From: Fragilariopsis cylindrus CCMP1102
Lineage: Eukaryota; Bacillariophyta; Bacillariophyceae; Bacillariales; Bacillariaceae
Direction: 5' to 3'
Assembly: GCA_900095095.1 (NCBI GenBank)
Contig: FMBT01000494.1
Coordinates: 1 to 64,000, forward strand
DNA: 64,000 bases
Every line of letters begins with the position of its first letter. Positions within the stretch are counted from its first letter, which is position 1. The notes under the pieces were generated by a model. The model was given only the letters and a program-made list of their open reading frames with translations. It had not been told where the DNA came from and ran no database searches. Of this stretch, positions 34,260-46,259 are shown in pieces. The position numbers were made by a program, and so were the translations under genes.

Positions 34260-35219
34260 TCAATTTTTAATTTTACTATTGTTCTCGAAAATATCAATTG
34301 TCTGTCCCAACCCTTCATCTTTAGCACATGATAATGATACAATCTTTATGTTGCTGTTGTTTTCATTTTGTTTTATACGAACATTAGTGACAGCAGCGTT
34401 ATTGCTAATATTCTTATCATCATCACCAGAAATATCAATACCTGTAGCGGATACATTACAACTATATGTTGTGACACCATCGGTTGAAAATATAGCAAAA
34501 AATCGTACCATACCACGACGGTGCTCGTTCCATTCATTATTATTGTCCTTGTTATTATTGCTATTGGATATTCCTGCACCAATGATAACTTCTACATTTA
34601 ATAAATCTCCTAATCGTCCATCTCTCCGACATTCACGCACAGCTTGGCGTGCAATAGAATCAATGAAAAATGCATCCTCTGTTGTTTTTAATCTACTAAC
34701 AACATTCTTTGGCATATCAAATTGTCCTAATCCATCACTGAATACAAGTTGTACAGTTGATGATGAGGATGAAGATGATGATGTAAGCAGATCCATGACT
34801 GTATCAAAATCACATTTTGATACATCAGTGCCATCAATTGATGATAAAATTTCGCGTGGAGCAATAAAATTACTTTTCCATGCATTACCAGCGTTGTTGC
34901 CTTTGATAACTTCTTGGACTTGTACACCCCCATTACCACCACATTCTTCAAGAATCATCCCCAAAGGTTTTTCTAATTCGATCATATATTCTCCAATACC
35001 CAACGACAATTCATCTGAAGTTGAAGTAGCAAAGAGATCAGATTTACTTTGGCGATGCTGATGATGATGATGATGAACGACGACGACGAAACCAAGAACA
35101 CCACCGAAACCGATAATATTAGTATTATCCAGTGATAGCAGCAGTAGTAACAACAGCAACGTTGTTGCTGTTGTGGTGCTAGTAAATCGGGAGCATAAGC
35201 AGAGGCAGTGTTCTGTCAT
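34260..35219 (-). CDS. PDZ-domain protein with plastid-type leader
   Basis: 319 residues from the ATG at 35219. A short N-terminal stretch leads to a hydrophobic segment (TTLLLLLLLLSLDNTNIIGF) followed by GGVLGFVVVV and a His run, compatible with a signal peptide plus transit peptide. The PDZ-like domain lies at about 72-165. It starts MIELEKPLGMILEECGGNGG and continues VQVQEVIKGNNAGNAWKSNF, IAPREILSSIDGTDVSKCDF and TVQLVFSDGL. The C-terminal half has DAFFIDSIARQAVRECRRDG, LLNVEVIIGAGIS and MVRFFAIFSTDGVTTYSCNV, with no named domain. PDZ domains bind C-terminal peptides. In plastids they occur in proteases and thylakoid scaffold proteins, but no protease domain is visible here. Its partner is unknown. 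Confidence 0.75.
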   Translation of the reverse strand: MTEHCLCLCSRFTSTTTATTLLLLLLLLSLDNTNIIGFGGVLGFVVVVHHHHHQHRQSKSDLFATSTSDELSLGIGEYMIELEKPLGMILEECGGNGGVQVQEVIKGNNAGNAWKSNFIAPREILSSIDGTDVSKCDFDTVMDLLTSSSSSSSSTVQLVFSDGLGQFDMPKNVVSRLKTTEDAFFIDSIARQAVRECRRDGRLGDLLNVEVIIGAGISNSNNNKDNNNEWNEHRRGMVRFFAIFSTDGVTTYSCNVSATGIDISGDDDKNISNNAAVTNVRIKQNENNSNIKIVSLSCAKDEGLGQTIDIFENNSKIKN

Positions 35220-35975
35220 CTTGATGTATCGGTACGAAGGAATTGCCGTTTCTCTTGCAGTTATTGCAGGGGTGATTACAATGTATGCATTTTATGTGCG
35301 TACACATTACACGTTACGTACTGAACAGCATTATTTGAAGGAGGAAACGAAAATTGGTCGCGTTGCGCGAGGGGGCGTCTAAGTTCATTGCGTGGAGAAG
35401 TAGAGAGAGAGAGAATGAGAGAGAGAGCCCCCCCCCCCCATGAGAGAGAGAGAAAATGAGAGAGGAAGAGAGATTCGTATTCTAAAAATAAATATATTTG
35501 AAAATAGCATTAAGTACCGTAACTACATATTTTTAGCACAGGATTTCGCCCAGGTTTCTACGCGTTCTACTGCTGTTTTTAGCAGTTTCTGGGTTTATTT
35601 TGATTTTCTCACCCACTAGTGAAAAAGTGAAACTACATAACCGACTCGTTTTGACTACTTAGATTAAATATAAAAAAAAGTGTTGAACTTAGTCGAACAC
35701 CTTCTTCGCGGAAAATGCTCGCAAAAAATTATATTTACTTAATTTCCTCTGGCCCCCCTAATATTGTTTCGAAGAAAAGAAAAATGGAATATTTCTAGCT
35801 ACTGTACATCATTGGTGAGGTACCTAGCAGCTATGTAAATAGAATCTACTACAGTTATCATACAAATCTCTAGTAGCAATCTAGAGATATTCTTTCAGTA
35901 ACGAAAACTGTCCTATTCTATTCTATTAATTGTTCTTTTAATGAGGAGGGAGAGTCAGTCGGGTCTCATACTGTA
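35220..35975. other. Intergenic spacer with GA and poly-C tract
   Basis: No gene. A purine GA-rich microsatellite at about 35403-35473 is interrupted by a run of about 11 C. The rest is AT-rich. Confidence 0.55.
35403..35473. repeat. GA-rich microsatellite with internal poly-C
   Basis: GAGA repeats flank a C homopolymer of about eleven bases. Confidence 0.8.
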
Positions 35976-38140
35976 TTATACTGCGATGATTAAATCTTCT
36001 CCTTGTTGTTCATGTTGTTTTGGTTCTTCTATTTCTTTCATGCACGATTGGATCGATCGATCATCAGCCTCGTCATCTGAGGTTCCAAAAACTTTTTGTT
36101 GTTGAGAATCGGAAGTAGTTTCCTGTCTGCTTGTCGATCTTGTTCCTTCTGCAGCTGCTGCAGTGGTAGCGGTAGTGATGCCATCGGACAGTAACGATGA
36201 TGATGATGACGATGATGATGATAATGATAATGACGACGACGAACGCGGTGATAAAGGTTCATTATCCTTATCTACCGTGTTGTGACGTTTCCGTTCCATC
36301 GTCGTGATTGATTGACGTGTATTAGTGATCACAGAAAGTCGGTTTGTCCTATTGTTGTTGCTGTTGCTGTTGCTGTTGCTATTGCTGTTACAACATACCG
36401 AAAAAGTTATGAGATCCAAAACTGCGTTCTTTACATCAGGCTTCATTATAGCCAATGTATTTGACAATATTGCCTGTATGGAAATAAGGAGCATCGAAAC
36501 AGCGAACAGTCGCCCGTGGTATGATCCATCGCTATGAATGAATAAACCAATACTCCACAAGATATAGGCAGGAGCCCAAATTACAATAAAGACAAAAACA
36601 ATTCGAAGGAAGAAAATGGCCAATGTTCTTAAATGGCGGTCCGACTTTCTCACAAGGCGGCGCCTCCACGCCACACCGCATAGATAAATCAAAACCATGA
36701 ATGGAATACCGGCAGATATTGCTAAGAAACTGGACCACCGAAATTATTCATCGTTCATTGTATCGATTTCGTTTTGTGTCGGAACGAATAAATTTAGAAA
36801 TCCATACCATCATACCAAATACGATTACAGATAACACGATTGAATACAATATACCCCGTAGCTTGCAGGACAACTCTTTTTATTGTTGGTGGAGAGTGCC
36901 TGACTCTTTGACTGGAATTTTCAAGTAATTTAAATACCTCAAATGCTATCAAAGTATTCACACCAAGATTTGCTGTGGTGCAGCCGTAGAAGATGTACGT
37001 AATTAAGGTATCCGAGTTTGGCCATAAATCCAAGGAACCAGAGCCCATTCAGCGTCGAATCCATGTCCGGAAAGATCGCTAATGCATCGCCAGACCATGA
37101 AGACGTTAAACAAAATGTCAGGAAAACCAAAAATACCAGATATAGATTGTAGGAACTGTATTTCCTATGGATCCTCTGCTGAGTTGTTTGACGGGGTGTT
37201 CTTGCGACGAGATGTGTCGACGAGATGCCGCCCCGCCGGTGTTGTTGTTATATCTTTTACTTTTCTTCAACAGTAGGGGTAGTATAAGGCTGATCATTAA
37301 TATTAAGGACGATATTAATGCGATCGAAGAAACTACGAGTTGAATCCAAAAGGTAAGTTTGAAAGAAGTAGTTTCCATTGGTAGTAGCTGTGTATGTGTT
37401 CCTATCTTGCAGCATTCGAACCGTACAACATGTTTGGATTTTGCTACAGGTCGAGGGTATATAAAGGTATCGTTGTATACGTCGTCATAACATTGCATTA
37501 TTTCCAACCCTCCATAATGGTTTTGCTTAGGCAATCGTAATCCTGATCATTGCAGAAATACGGAACGCAGTCTCTTTCATCAGGAAATTAAAATTATCGT
37601 TGGTTGTTTCGCCGCTGTTGCTTTTGCTGTAACTATTTGCATCGTCATCTGCCACTTCTTGTACTAATTGTTGACTGGAAGCGAGGAATTACAACACACG
37701 TACGATTCGGTGTGACCAAATGTCTTCGTCGTATTTCGGGGTTCGCCCTTGCCATTACAAATATTTTCATTGTCAAGTAAGCTCGTATTTTCTTCGAACA
37801 AAATCGGATTGCCACAATACCGTTCATGATGTTGTGACGACGACGATGTAGAGTTAATGTTATTGTGATTATTATTATTCGGTTTCGGTGGACAGCACGT
37901 GTAATAGGAAAAAAATACCCCGTCGCCGCCGCCGTTGTCCTTTGAATAAAGTGGTGAAGGGATGGAAGGTTCGTGTTCGACAACATGCCCCTCGTATCCC
38001 TCAGAGCATGCAAATGGACTCATCGCATTCCCTTCTGCGTAACAAATAAATTGAAAAAGTGATGCGCCGTTGTCTGTAGTGAGGACTGGTACTCGCAAAG
38101 AAGAAACACATTTACTTTCGTCGCAATCATCGATGATCAC
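35976..38140 (-). pseudogene. Diatom GPCR-like seven-helix receptor, frame-broken
   Basis: Ordered receptor pieces lie in changing frames. The ectodomain has CVSSLRVPVLTTDNGASLFQ, ICYAEGN and YVCCNSSLP (38140-37664). TM1 is FWIQLVVSSIALISSLILMI (37534-37250). Then come SYNLYLVFLVF with PDILFNVFMVWRCISDLSG in the next frame, and FYGCTTANLGVNTLIAFEVF (about 36990). IVLSVIVFGMMVWISKFI follows in another frame. The open C-terminal part (36698-35976) has FFLRIVFVFIVIWAPAYILW, MLLISIQAILSNTLAIMKPD and NAVLDLITF, then a Ser-rich tail. That order matches a family of diatom receptor-like proteins related to class C or secretin-like GPCRs. At least four frame changes occur between 37180 and 36700 with no splice signals that would explain them. 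Pseudogene or assembly indels; either way receptor identity is fairly clear. The tail shares sequence with the gene at 6394-7986. Confidence 0.6.
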
Positions 38141-39706
38141 AGCATTATTATCAACAACCTTGCGTCGTCGTCGTCATCATCACCCATCGTAACTTTGAAT
38201 TTGAATTAAAGATATGAATCAGTCTTCTAAAATTAGGTATCCTTGCTTCAGATGATCGGTATGAGTAGTTACATAATTATTTCCCTAAAGGTTGCCCGCG
38301 ATTTTGTGCATAAGTGACAGCATAAGCGATTTCAATGTGAGTACTCGGTACATTGCCTTCTTGTGAAGCAAAGAAGATACACTGTACTAAAATCATGAAA
38401 GTTATGCCCTAGCGCACTAACTTAGCTTTTTATTTCCCCCTTTAAGTTCTACTTTTATCAAAAAATTCAACTGGTCTGGATTTTTGATCCTTTGAGAAAT
38501 TCTTGTCAATATGTTCATTCATATTATATAGTATCCATCCAGCAAATCCAACCTGTCAATCCCCCACTTTTGTACTAATAACCACATTTTCTAGGTGTGG
38601 AATGGCTGTAGGTCTGTAGGTGTGTAGGTGTGTAGGTGTGTGTTTGTGAGTGTGAGTGTGCAAGAGAGTGAGGGGCATGTTAGCAGTGTTGCAGTTTGTT
38701 CTTCCTTCCTCCTTATATTCTTGCTCATTCAATCATAAAAAGAAATAAGAATTTGATCACAGCTGTTTTGCATATTTACTACTACAGTATACTCACAAAC
38801 ACTAAAAGAACAACATCCCCCTTTTTTAGCAAATAATGAGTACAACAATAAGCAGATTTTTTGCATCACACCTACCCGCCCTTGCCTTGCCTTGCCTTGT
38901 TGACTAAAGTAAATACATACCTCTAACTACTGAGCTCGCTTGTATTTTTCCTTTAACTATTTATAATGAGCTACTGTCCCTACTGTCCCTACTGTCCCAG
39001 CTAACATTATCTAATGCATACTAGTAGAGTGTACTACTATCATCATCATAAAACCAGCCATTTTGATGGTGGAATCAATCAATTCAACTCGTGCATCAAT
39101 CATCAAAAGAAAAGATATGAAATAATGTTCGCTCAATTCGTGTTCGCACAAAAAAGTGAGAAATCCAAAATTTGTGCACCCAACATACTACCCCCAAATT
39201 TTTTGTTTGGACGTGACTAAACATTACTAAGTAGATAGGTTTCACACCGAATACCGTAACGTCACATATCATACCATGTATGTATGTCCCTTCCTAAAAA
39301 CCTCTTTCATTGATTCGTACTTTGACGACGGACCCATCAAAAACACAGCCACACCCATCGGCATCTGTTGACCTATAATTAACCTTGTTGCTAAACATCT
39401 GCTGGCTCTAGCTACTAGTAGAGAGATCAGGGTAATATCGATAATGCATAGGTGCATGCATGTATTCCAAAGAAGATTCCGCAACAGAATTCACAACAGC
39501 TCAAGACGCACTAAAATCGAATCAATTGAACGGCAAAATTGAATCTCCCCACTTCTCTTGAGATTTAACGGCATCTATTTTCAAACCGCAGAGAATATCG
39601 TTTCTATTTTTTCCTTTCCTTTTCTTTTGTCAACCTTCCTTTGGTAGAAGTGCGGTAGCGCGAGGAAGAAACTAACAAACCAACCAAACAAAACAAATCA
39701 GAAAGA
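38141..39706. other. Long intergenic spacer
   Basis: No gene supported. Short repeats include TGTAGG/TGTGTAGG units near 38609-38642, CCTTG units near 38880-38898 and CTGTCCCTA units near 38974-38998. It is the presumed promoter region of the large surface gene. Confidence 0.55.
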
Positions 39707-42700
39707 ATGAGTATCAGCCATCGAATAATTCGTGGGAGGCGGGCGGAGGAGGAGCGGCTGCCTGGCAATGTACTGGGAAACAATCATGACGGTGATGGTG
39801 ATGAAATAATAATAGAACGTCGCCGCAGTATATTATCTGGTGGGTCATCATCATCTGTCGAAGAAGAAGAACTAAAAATTCCGGACGAAAATGATGACGT
39901 AATAGTCGGAACGAGAAGTCGCCATTACAATTACCATCTGAATTTGACTCTGGCACTAGTAGTAGTAGGGGTAGTAGTTGTAGTAAAATCACCGACGACG
40001 GTCTGCCATCACAACAACAACAACAACAAGAAACAAAAATAATTGTACTCAGCAAGTAGTACGACTAATAAGCGACATACCTTCCTGCTTCTTGTTGCGT
40101 TGACGGCAACGGTGATGATGACGACGATGATGATAATGACTGTTCTTTTATCATCGTCGTCGTCGTCGTTGTCTGTTCCGTTGCCGACCAAAATTTATCC
40201 ATCATTGAAGAAACAACAGACTATACTACTCCCAAAAAACAACCTCAACAGCGTTAAGGACCTGAACAAAAAGAACGATCAATATCAACACCAGTTTAGG
40301 AAAATGCACAGGTTCCTTCAAGAAGAAAACGACAACGAAGTTATGCCAACAATAACTATCGTGGTACCACCCGGTGTGAACAGTTCCAACACTTCTGCTC
40401 TTAATGAAATTACTGCATCTACTTTCATTAATGGTAGTGATATTACTGTAAATGATACAGTCTATACTGTGAGCAGTACCATTGAGAATGGTAATGGAAC
40501 AACTGAACTCATCCCCAACGATCCTGAACCACCCATCGAATTATCAGACATCACCAATGCTACTTTGCTTCCCAACAGTACCCTGCTTCCGACCATCGTT
40601 GTTCCTCCGACTTTGTCTCCAACGACTCCCTCTCCAACGATACTACAGCCCAACATCACTTTGATAAACAACACATTAACGCCGACCATCGTATTGGAAC
40701 CAACAGACCCTCCGACTTCGTTTCCATCCATGCCACCTACAGTTTCTTTCCAACCGACCATTTCGTCTGAACCAACGGATACTCCATCTATTTCACTCCA
40801 ACCTACGGGTAGACCTTCCGATCCTCCAACAGTCCGCCCAACTTTTACATCTGCACCGTCAATATCTTATGCACCCTCATCGACTCCATCTAATTTGCCA
40901 ACAACTAAGCCTACTAACATTCCATCAGACGTACCGACGGAGTCCCCAACCATTTCATCGGTACCTTCGAGTGTACCAACTGCTTCTCATGAACCAAGTG
41001 TTAGTCTCCTACCGTCAATAGAATCAGCAGCAATGTTGAGACCTATGCATATAAGTGAATTTGACATCGTTATGATATTGACTAATGTACCATCAAATTT
41101 GACATCGGAAAATGTACCATCAAATTTGACGTTGGAAGAAATTGAAATATGGCAGGATGTTACCTCTCGTCATCTTTTCCAGTATTACGAAGAAATAGAA
41201 AAAACATTTTCAGATTGGCCTATCCATATAATAGATGTTCAAACAACTTTACAAGATCAAACTGTTGAAATAACAAGCACAGAAGAGTTGATGAGGGTCG
41301 ATAGTACAATCGACAACGATAACGATTCCATTGGTTTACTACCACCAGTGGCACCCCCGCTAATTGAAGCAGCGACAGCTATGAAGGAAACGATGACGTT
41401 GAATATAACATACTCTCAAAATGTTACGTATAGTACATACGAATCAAATTTTACAGAAAGAGAACTATATGATTGGCTATTTGTTATTCCCTATCAAACC
41501 GATCCATTTACGTATACGATTGATCTAGTCTATGCAATGAATTGGTCGACATTTGTTTTAGTTTATTATGTCACTCCTGGACAACAAGAATCGCCTGCCC
41601 CGACCCCCGCTCCGATAGAAAAGGAAGACGACACGAATTGGGCTACTACTATTGCAATTTCAGGTTCAATTATACTAGCAGCATGTCTAATTGTAGCATT
41701 TTTATTATGGGAACGTGTGCATAAAAGCGACCCAAATGGAATGATGTTCGCAAATCATAGAGGAGATGCATCCACGACATCATCAATCGGGGGTATACCT
41801 CGTCATCATCGACGATTCGAGAGTACTGCTGGAATACAAGGTGATCTTGCAGCCATGTCAGAACGCGATATTGGTGGATTGCCAATGGAAATGTATTCCT
41901 ATCAACCGGCATAATAACAATTTTAATAAGAATAGTATATTAACTGGAGGAGGTGAAAGCAACAACAGCAACAACTCCGATGGCGAAGAAATAATAAATA
42001 CATCGATACGATCTGCTCCTATCATGTCAACGATACGTAGGTCGGAGGAACAGCAAAGACTAGGACGGAGAGGAGTATTGACACCGAATAGTAATACTAG
42101 CACTCATTCCAGCTTCATTTCCAGGACCAATCATACTCACACAAGTGGTATTACTAATAGTAGTAGCTCGAGTAGCAAAACAATGGGAGAAAGGTCCGTC
42201 GACAATGATGGCTATGATCCTTCTCGGTCATCACCTGGAATTCCTAAACAAATTCCGATATCTAATCGTAACGATAGCAATCAAAGTAGTGGTGGTCGAT
42301 TGTCGTCAGGATCATATAACAGCGTTAATAACCGCAACAACAGCAATAACCGATTACATTCATTGCCACCGTTACCTCCGCCACCTAGACCTTTTGAACA
42401 ATTTGATTATGGTGATGGTACCAACACAATTCCGGCGGCACATTTCCTTCGACCGTCCGTTCGACGTTCGCCGTTCGGTATGAGGGTTTCATCCATTACC
42501 GATTCTACTATAACAGATTTTTCCTACCTGAGTGATGCATTCCGAATGGATCGAGAATATAGTGATCCATTGAATGATGCACCAGAATTACCACCATAAG
42601 CGATCATGGGTATGTATTTTACTATTAATTCAAAAATTGACGGAATATGATAAAGGAAGATGCATGGACTTTACATTTCACTGCGGTATCATGCAAACTT

Positions 42701-43168
42701 TCTCTCGCCATGTATTATTAACTCTTCTTTGCTCTTTTTATTCTGTTGCTTTTACTTTCATTCGTCTCTCTCTCCTCTCACTCATCCACCCACACACACA
42801 CCAACGCAGTTTTCATCATGAACTACCATCGGAGGCATTTGCATCCCCTCTACACATTCCCGACGAGGAATCTATGCGAGCTGATTATACACCCCCCGAG
42901 AGTCCTATTCCAGCAATATTTGATTTGACATCAATTCCAATAAATGATAAGACTCCCTTGCCTCCAATAGATGAACCTGTGTAAGTTATATTGTATATAG
43001 ATAAATCGTGCTGTACACATAATATATGTACGCATTTTTTTTTGTTGCTGTTTAATATTTGTTGTTTTTCTTCTACCATTCTCACGCATCTCATCTCCCA
43101 ATTTCCAACCTTTGACGTCTATACATAGAATGGCTGGTTTTGATATGACAATTCAAGATATCGAGTAG
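39707..43168 (+). pseudogene. Large P/T/S-rich membrane protein of diatom surface type, frame-broken
   Basis: ATG at 39707. The N-terminal acidic/basic segment (MSISHRIIRGRRAEEERLPG) reads to a TAA at 40040. A frame with SRGSSCSKITDDGLPSQQ fits the linker better, implying two small shifts near 39950-40050. A membrane anchor follows: RHTFLLLVALTATVMMTTMM. Next is a long ectodomain with PT/PS repeats (TLSPTTPSPT, EPTDTPSISLQPTGRPS). Behind it lies a folded block with FDIVMILTNVPSNLT, EIEIWQDVTSRHLFQYYEEI and YSTYESNFTERELYDWLFVI. A second transmembrane helix, WATTIAISGSIILAACLIVA, lies at about 41640-41700. The tail continues after a shift near 41912 (GGGESNNSNNSDGEEIINTS to DYGDGTNTIPAAHFLRPSV). 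Two introns (42610-42809 and 42981-43128) and a last exon VMAGFDMTIQDIE complete it. Role unknown. Broken gene or assembly errors. Confidence 0.6.
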
Positions 43169-43669
43169 GTAGAAACATAGTGCGAGATTTGTCGTCATAG
43201 TCAAGAATGGACCATCTCTATTAGCTTGGTTAATGCAAAAGATAATGGTAGCTGAATAGATGATCTAGCTAAGCAGTGTGCGAAGATCAATACTTCAAGA
43301 TTAACGAATTGATTGACTTCCCCCAATCCACGAAACAAAACAAAACAATAATACAAACACTATAGTCTAATATCTTGTCACGACGAAGAAAATCCAACCA
43401 CGTCATCAATGGAAAAAAATCATGTGAATAGAGTAGTATTGCATTAAATAGAGATATTATAATATATTGATTTATTCATTCATTCAATTACGCACAGTGG
43501 AACAAGTAGCATATATATCCATTCCGAAAGCACAAGGAAAACGATGTCCCTTTGTTTCTTTCTTTCGTACGTACGTACGTCGCTGATTGAGATTGGCATT
43601 GATTTAAATCGATGTCATAGTCGATAGAATCGATCCGGCCATACATTACATACGTATCAATCAATCAAA
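43169..43669. other. Convergent intergenic spacer
   Basis: AT-rich, with short ATTC repeats near 43473-43488 and a GTAC/CGTA run near 43568-43580. No gene seen. Confidence 0.55.
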
Positions 43670-44709
43670 CTATACAGCAACATATTTTGCTAATTGTCCT
43701 AACCATTTCAAATCTCCGGATGTATATCCAGCGATAATTGATCCGATCCGACCATCCAACAGAATCGTCGGTGATACGTTGTAAAATAACAGTCCGTATA
43801 CTAGTAGAACTACTACTTCCACCGTTCTCATTATTAGTATCAATATCAATAATATTATCTGTGAACATAATAATGATTGTACTGCTGGATGAGTCAGTGG
43901 TAAGGCAATTCTTCCTCCCTTCGATTGACGCAATTCATTCAATGCTGATTCAACACCACCGGCTGCGTTCTTCTGTGTACTACTTCTTTCTCTTCTCCTC
44001 CTCCTTTCCCTCCCAGTCGATAAGAACGGTCCCTGTACCACCGTTTTTACTACTACATTATCATTATTAGTATTATTATTATTATTATTATTATTCAACA
44101 GCATGATTTGTGTCGATGGTGTCATACTTAAATAAGATGCTGCCGCCCATTGAACCTTTGTTCGGTAATCATCATTTCTGATAATAGTAGCATCATGTTC
44201 ACTAGAATCTTCATCCTCTGACCATTGTTGATTCAATACCGCCGGAAGAAGAAGAAATGGTGTCGACTGCATTTTCTTGGCGACCGCCGCCGATGATGAG
44301 CTAGTATTACCATTATTAGACGACGAAGACGAAGAAGACGATGACGATGGTAGTGGAACAGACTTTCTTTGACATATTCGATAGCAAATTGAAATAACAG
44401 TAAGAGACTAAACACCACTGCCATACCTTCAGAAAATGAAAAATCATGTGGCATAAATCCGAACCAATGATTCGCCGCTGTTCCGGTCAGTAAGACCGTT
44501 CCAATGACTACTTTAATTTTAGATCCTTCTAATCCTGGTACAAAAAATCCAGATCCACGTTCAATGGCACCCGAGGGACGCACATACACACCAGCAGTAC
44601 GACCTAATTTTTTATTTTTATTCTTTTTTCTTGTTATCGTGTTATCGTTATCGTTATTAATTGCTGGTTGAGCCCGAAGTACTGTTGCTGCAATAGCTGT
44701 TCTTGCCAT
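43670..44709 (-). pseudogene. CCB2/CCB4-like cytochrome b6f assembly protein (DUF2930 type), frame-broken
   Basis: 44709-44233 reads MARTAIAATVLRAQPAIN, a basic stretch, PSGAIERGSGFFVPGLEGSK and then two close transmembrane helices (KVVIGTVLLTGTAANHWFGF and GMAVVFSLLLLFQFAIEYVK). The frame then changes into a Ser run and AAVAKKMQSTPFLLLPAVL. The soluble part has KVQWAAASYLSMTPSTQIML, NELRQSKGGRIALPLTHPAV, RTVILQRITDDSVG in another frame and RIGSIIAGYTSGDLKWLGQL. Two N-terminal helices, then an ELAWAS-like block, a P-hG block and a C-terminal D-x-W-h-x-x-LA block match the CCB2/CCB4 family. That family attaches heme ci to cytochrome b6 in the plastid. A possible plastid leader lies upstream in another frame (44918-44740). 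Three frame changes are needed. Family call moderate. Confidence 0.5.
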
Positions 44710-44930
44710 CGTCGTCCGTCGTTGTTGGCAACAATGATTGCTGTTGCTGCCGTATTAGTGGAATCGATAGTGCCATCGGTCTCGGTCTCGACGAAGACGA
44801 AGACAACGGGTGATAGAAGAAGTGCGTCAACAAAAGTGGTGGTTCCTCCTGTCCAGCACAACATCAACATTGTCGTTGTCGTTGTCGTAGTTGTTGTTAG
44901 ACAATAATAACAGCACATAAAAACAACCAA

Positions 44931-45507
44931 ACATTCTTGGGCAGCCGTTGTCGTCGGGTTCGCCGGTCGGACTGTGTGATATCGGGCCGATGCTGGTTGC
45001 AGGCTGTAGTTCGTCTATCTTCATCATCAGTTACCTTTAGTACTAGTACTTCAATTACAATATATCTCTTCCAAATTACACTACTAGCTGCTAATAGTGT
45101 AGTAAATGTAAATGTAATATCATTTCGATCGGTACAAATATTGTACGACTGAGTAAGTAAGTTATTGATTGTTTGATTTACAATGATTTCGATTTTCTTG
45201 TTTTTTCGCTGGACCCTTCAAAAGAAATTAAAAGACACTAAGTAAGTACAGACCAAATCGCCGGTCCGCCGAGGCCACGATTAAAAGCTACTAGCGTTTC
45301 ACTTCAGCTTTCAACCTTGCTCTTTATGTACAGTACTGTAGTCGCAATGCGATCTAAGTACGTAATCTAAGCTGAGTTCTCATTCAAAATTCAAACAAAG
45401 AGATCTAGTAGCTAACAAAAAAGGTCATCAAAACTACCTGTCTATCGCTCATATTTTTGTTATAACTAATACTACAAATAAAAGCAAAGTAAACAACCAT
45501 AAACAAA
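44931..45507. other. Divergent promoter region
   Basis: It lies between the CCB-like gene and the next plus-strand gene. TACAGTACTGTA-type palindromes occur near 45330-45342. No gene recognised. Confidence 0.5.
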
Positions 45508-46259
45508 ATGAGTGGCTTCCTTTCGAAAATCTTTCCAATATCGGTCCCCCTCTCTCGTCCTCTCGTTCCAGACGGTACGACAAGAATTTGTGTAAGTTTT
45601 TGTTGTTGTTGTTGTTGTTATCGCGACGAGATCGAGGCTCGTATTTTTTCCTTTCCTCCTCCCTGAAATGATGATATCAAAAAAAGCATCATTCTTCCTC
45701 TTCTCACACCGCACATTGGACACCCACATAACATAACATAATATAACATAACATACCATTAACTTAACTGAATTCGAACCCCTTCGAAATCGACCATACA
45801 TACTTTTTATTATATATATAGGTTTCTGGATTCGGATTTTCACACCATACGGGTCGTGCACGTGCCGTCGCCACAGCGATAGCGGAATCCTATCCAGAGA
45901 AGTACGAGACATGGTTTTATTTTGATACACGTGGATTCCGACCAACATTTTTAGTGAATATCAAAGTGGAAATAATTACTAGCGACGATTCGTTATCGAA
46001 TGAATCCGAAAAAAATCTTATTGATTTAATGTCTAGTCCATTTTGTTGGTTCGAAGAAACAACTACTGATGGTACAAAGAAAATGACACCCATCGGTGGA
46101 CGAGATTGTTTATGTGATTGGGCAGTAAAAACATTTGATGAAAATGATACCAAGAATGAAACAATTTTATCATTGTGTAAATCAGAACCGGATCGTTCCT
46201 GGAAGGAACTGAAATTTGATAATACTACACCAGGAACGACCAAAAGCACCGTGGAATAG
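45508..46259 (+). CDS. Glutaredoxin-fold-like protein lacking the CxxC site, two exons
   Basis: Joining 45508-45591 to 45822-46259 gives 173 residues. The 230-base intron (GTAAGT...TATATAG) joins in frame at RICVSGFGFSHHTGRARAVA. The pattern suggests a thioredoxin/glutaredoxin-like fold. It has a first strand, then SHHTGRARAVATAIAESYPE where glutaredoxins have CPYC and a helix. YETWFYFDTRGFRPTFLVNI, SSPFCWFEET (cis-Pro position) and IGGRDCLCDWAVKTFDENDT (the GG-D motif) follow. No CxxC is present at the active-site position, so redox chemistry is doubtful and a structural or binding role is more likely. The exon 1 peptide (MSGFLSKIFPISVPLSRPLV) is not a clear targeting signal. Fold assignment is inference from motif order. 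Confidence 0.65.

Noticed and set aside
34279-35061. 260-codon frame opposite the PDZ gene
   Set aside because: It is the antisense shadow of a gene with a clear PDZ domain and is Ser/Leu-rich as expected for such a shadow.
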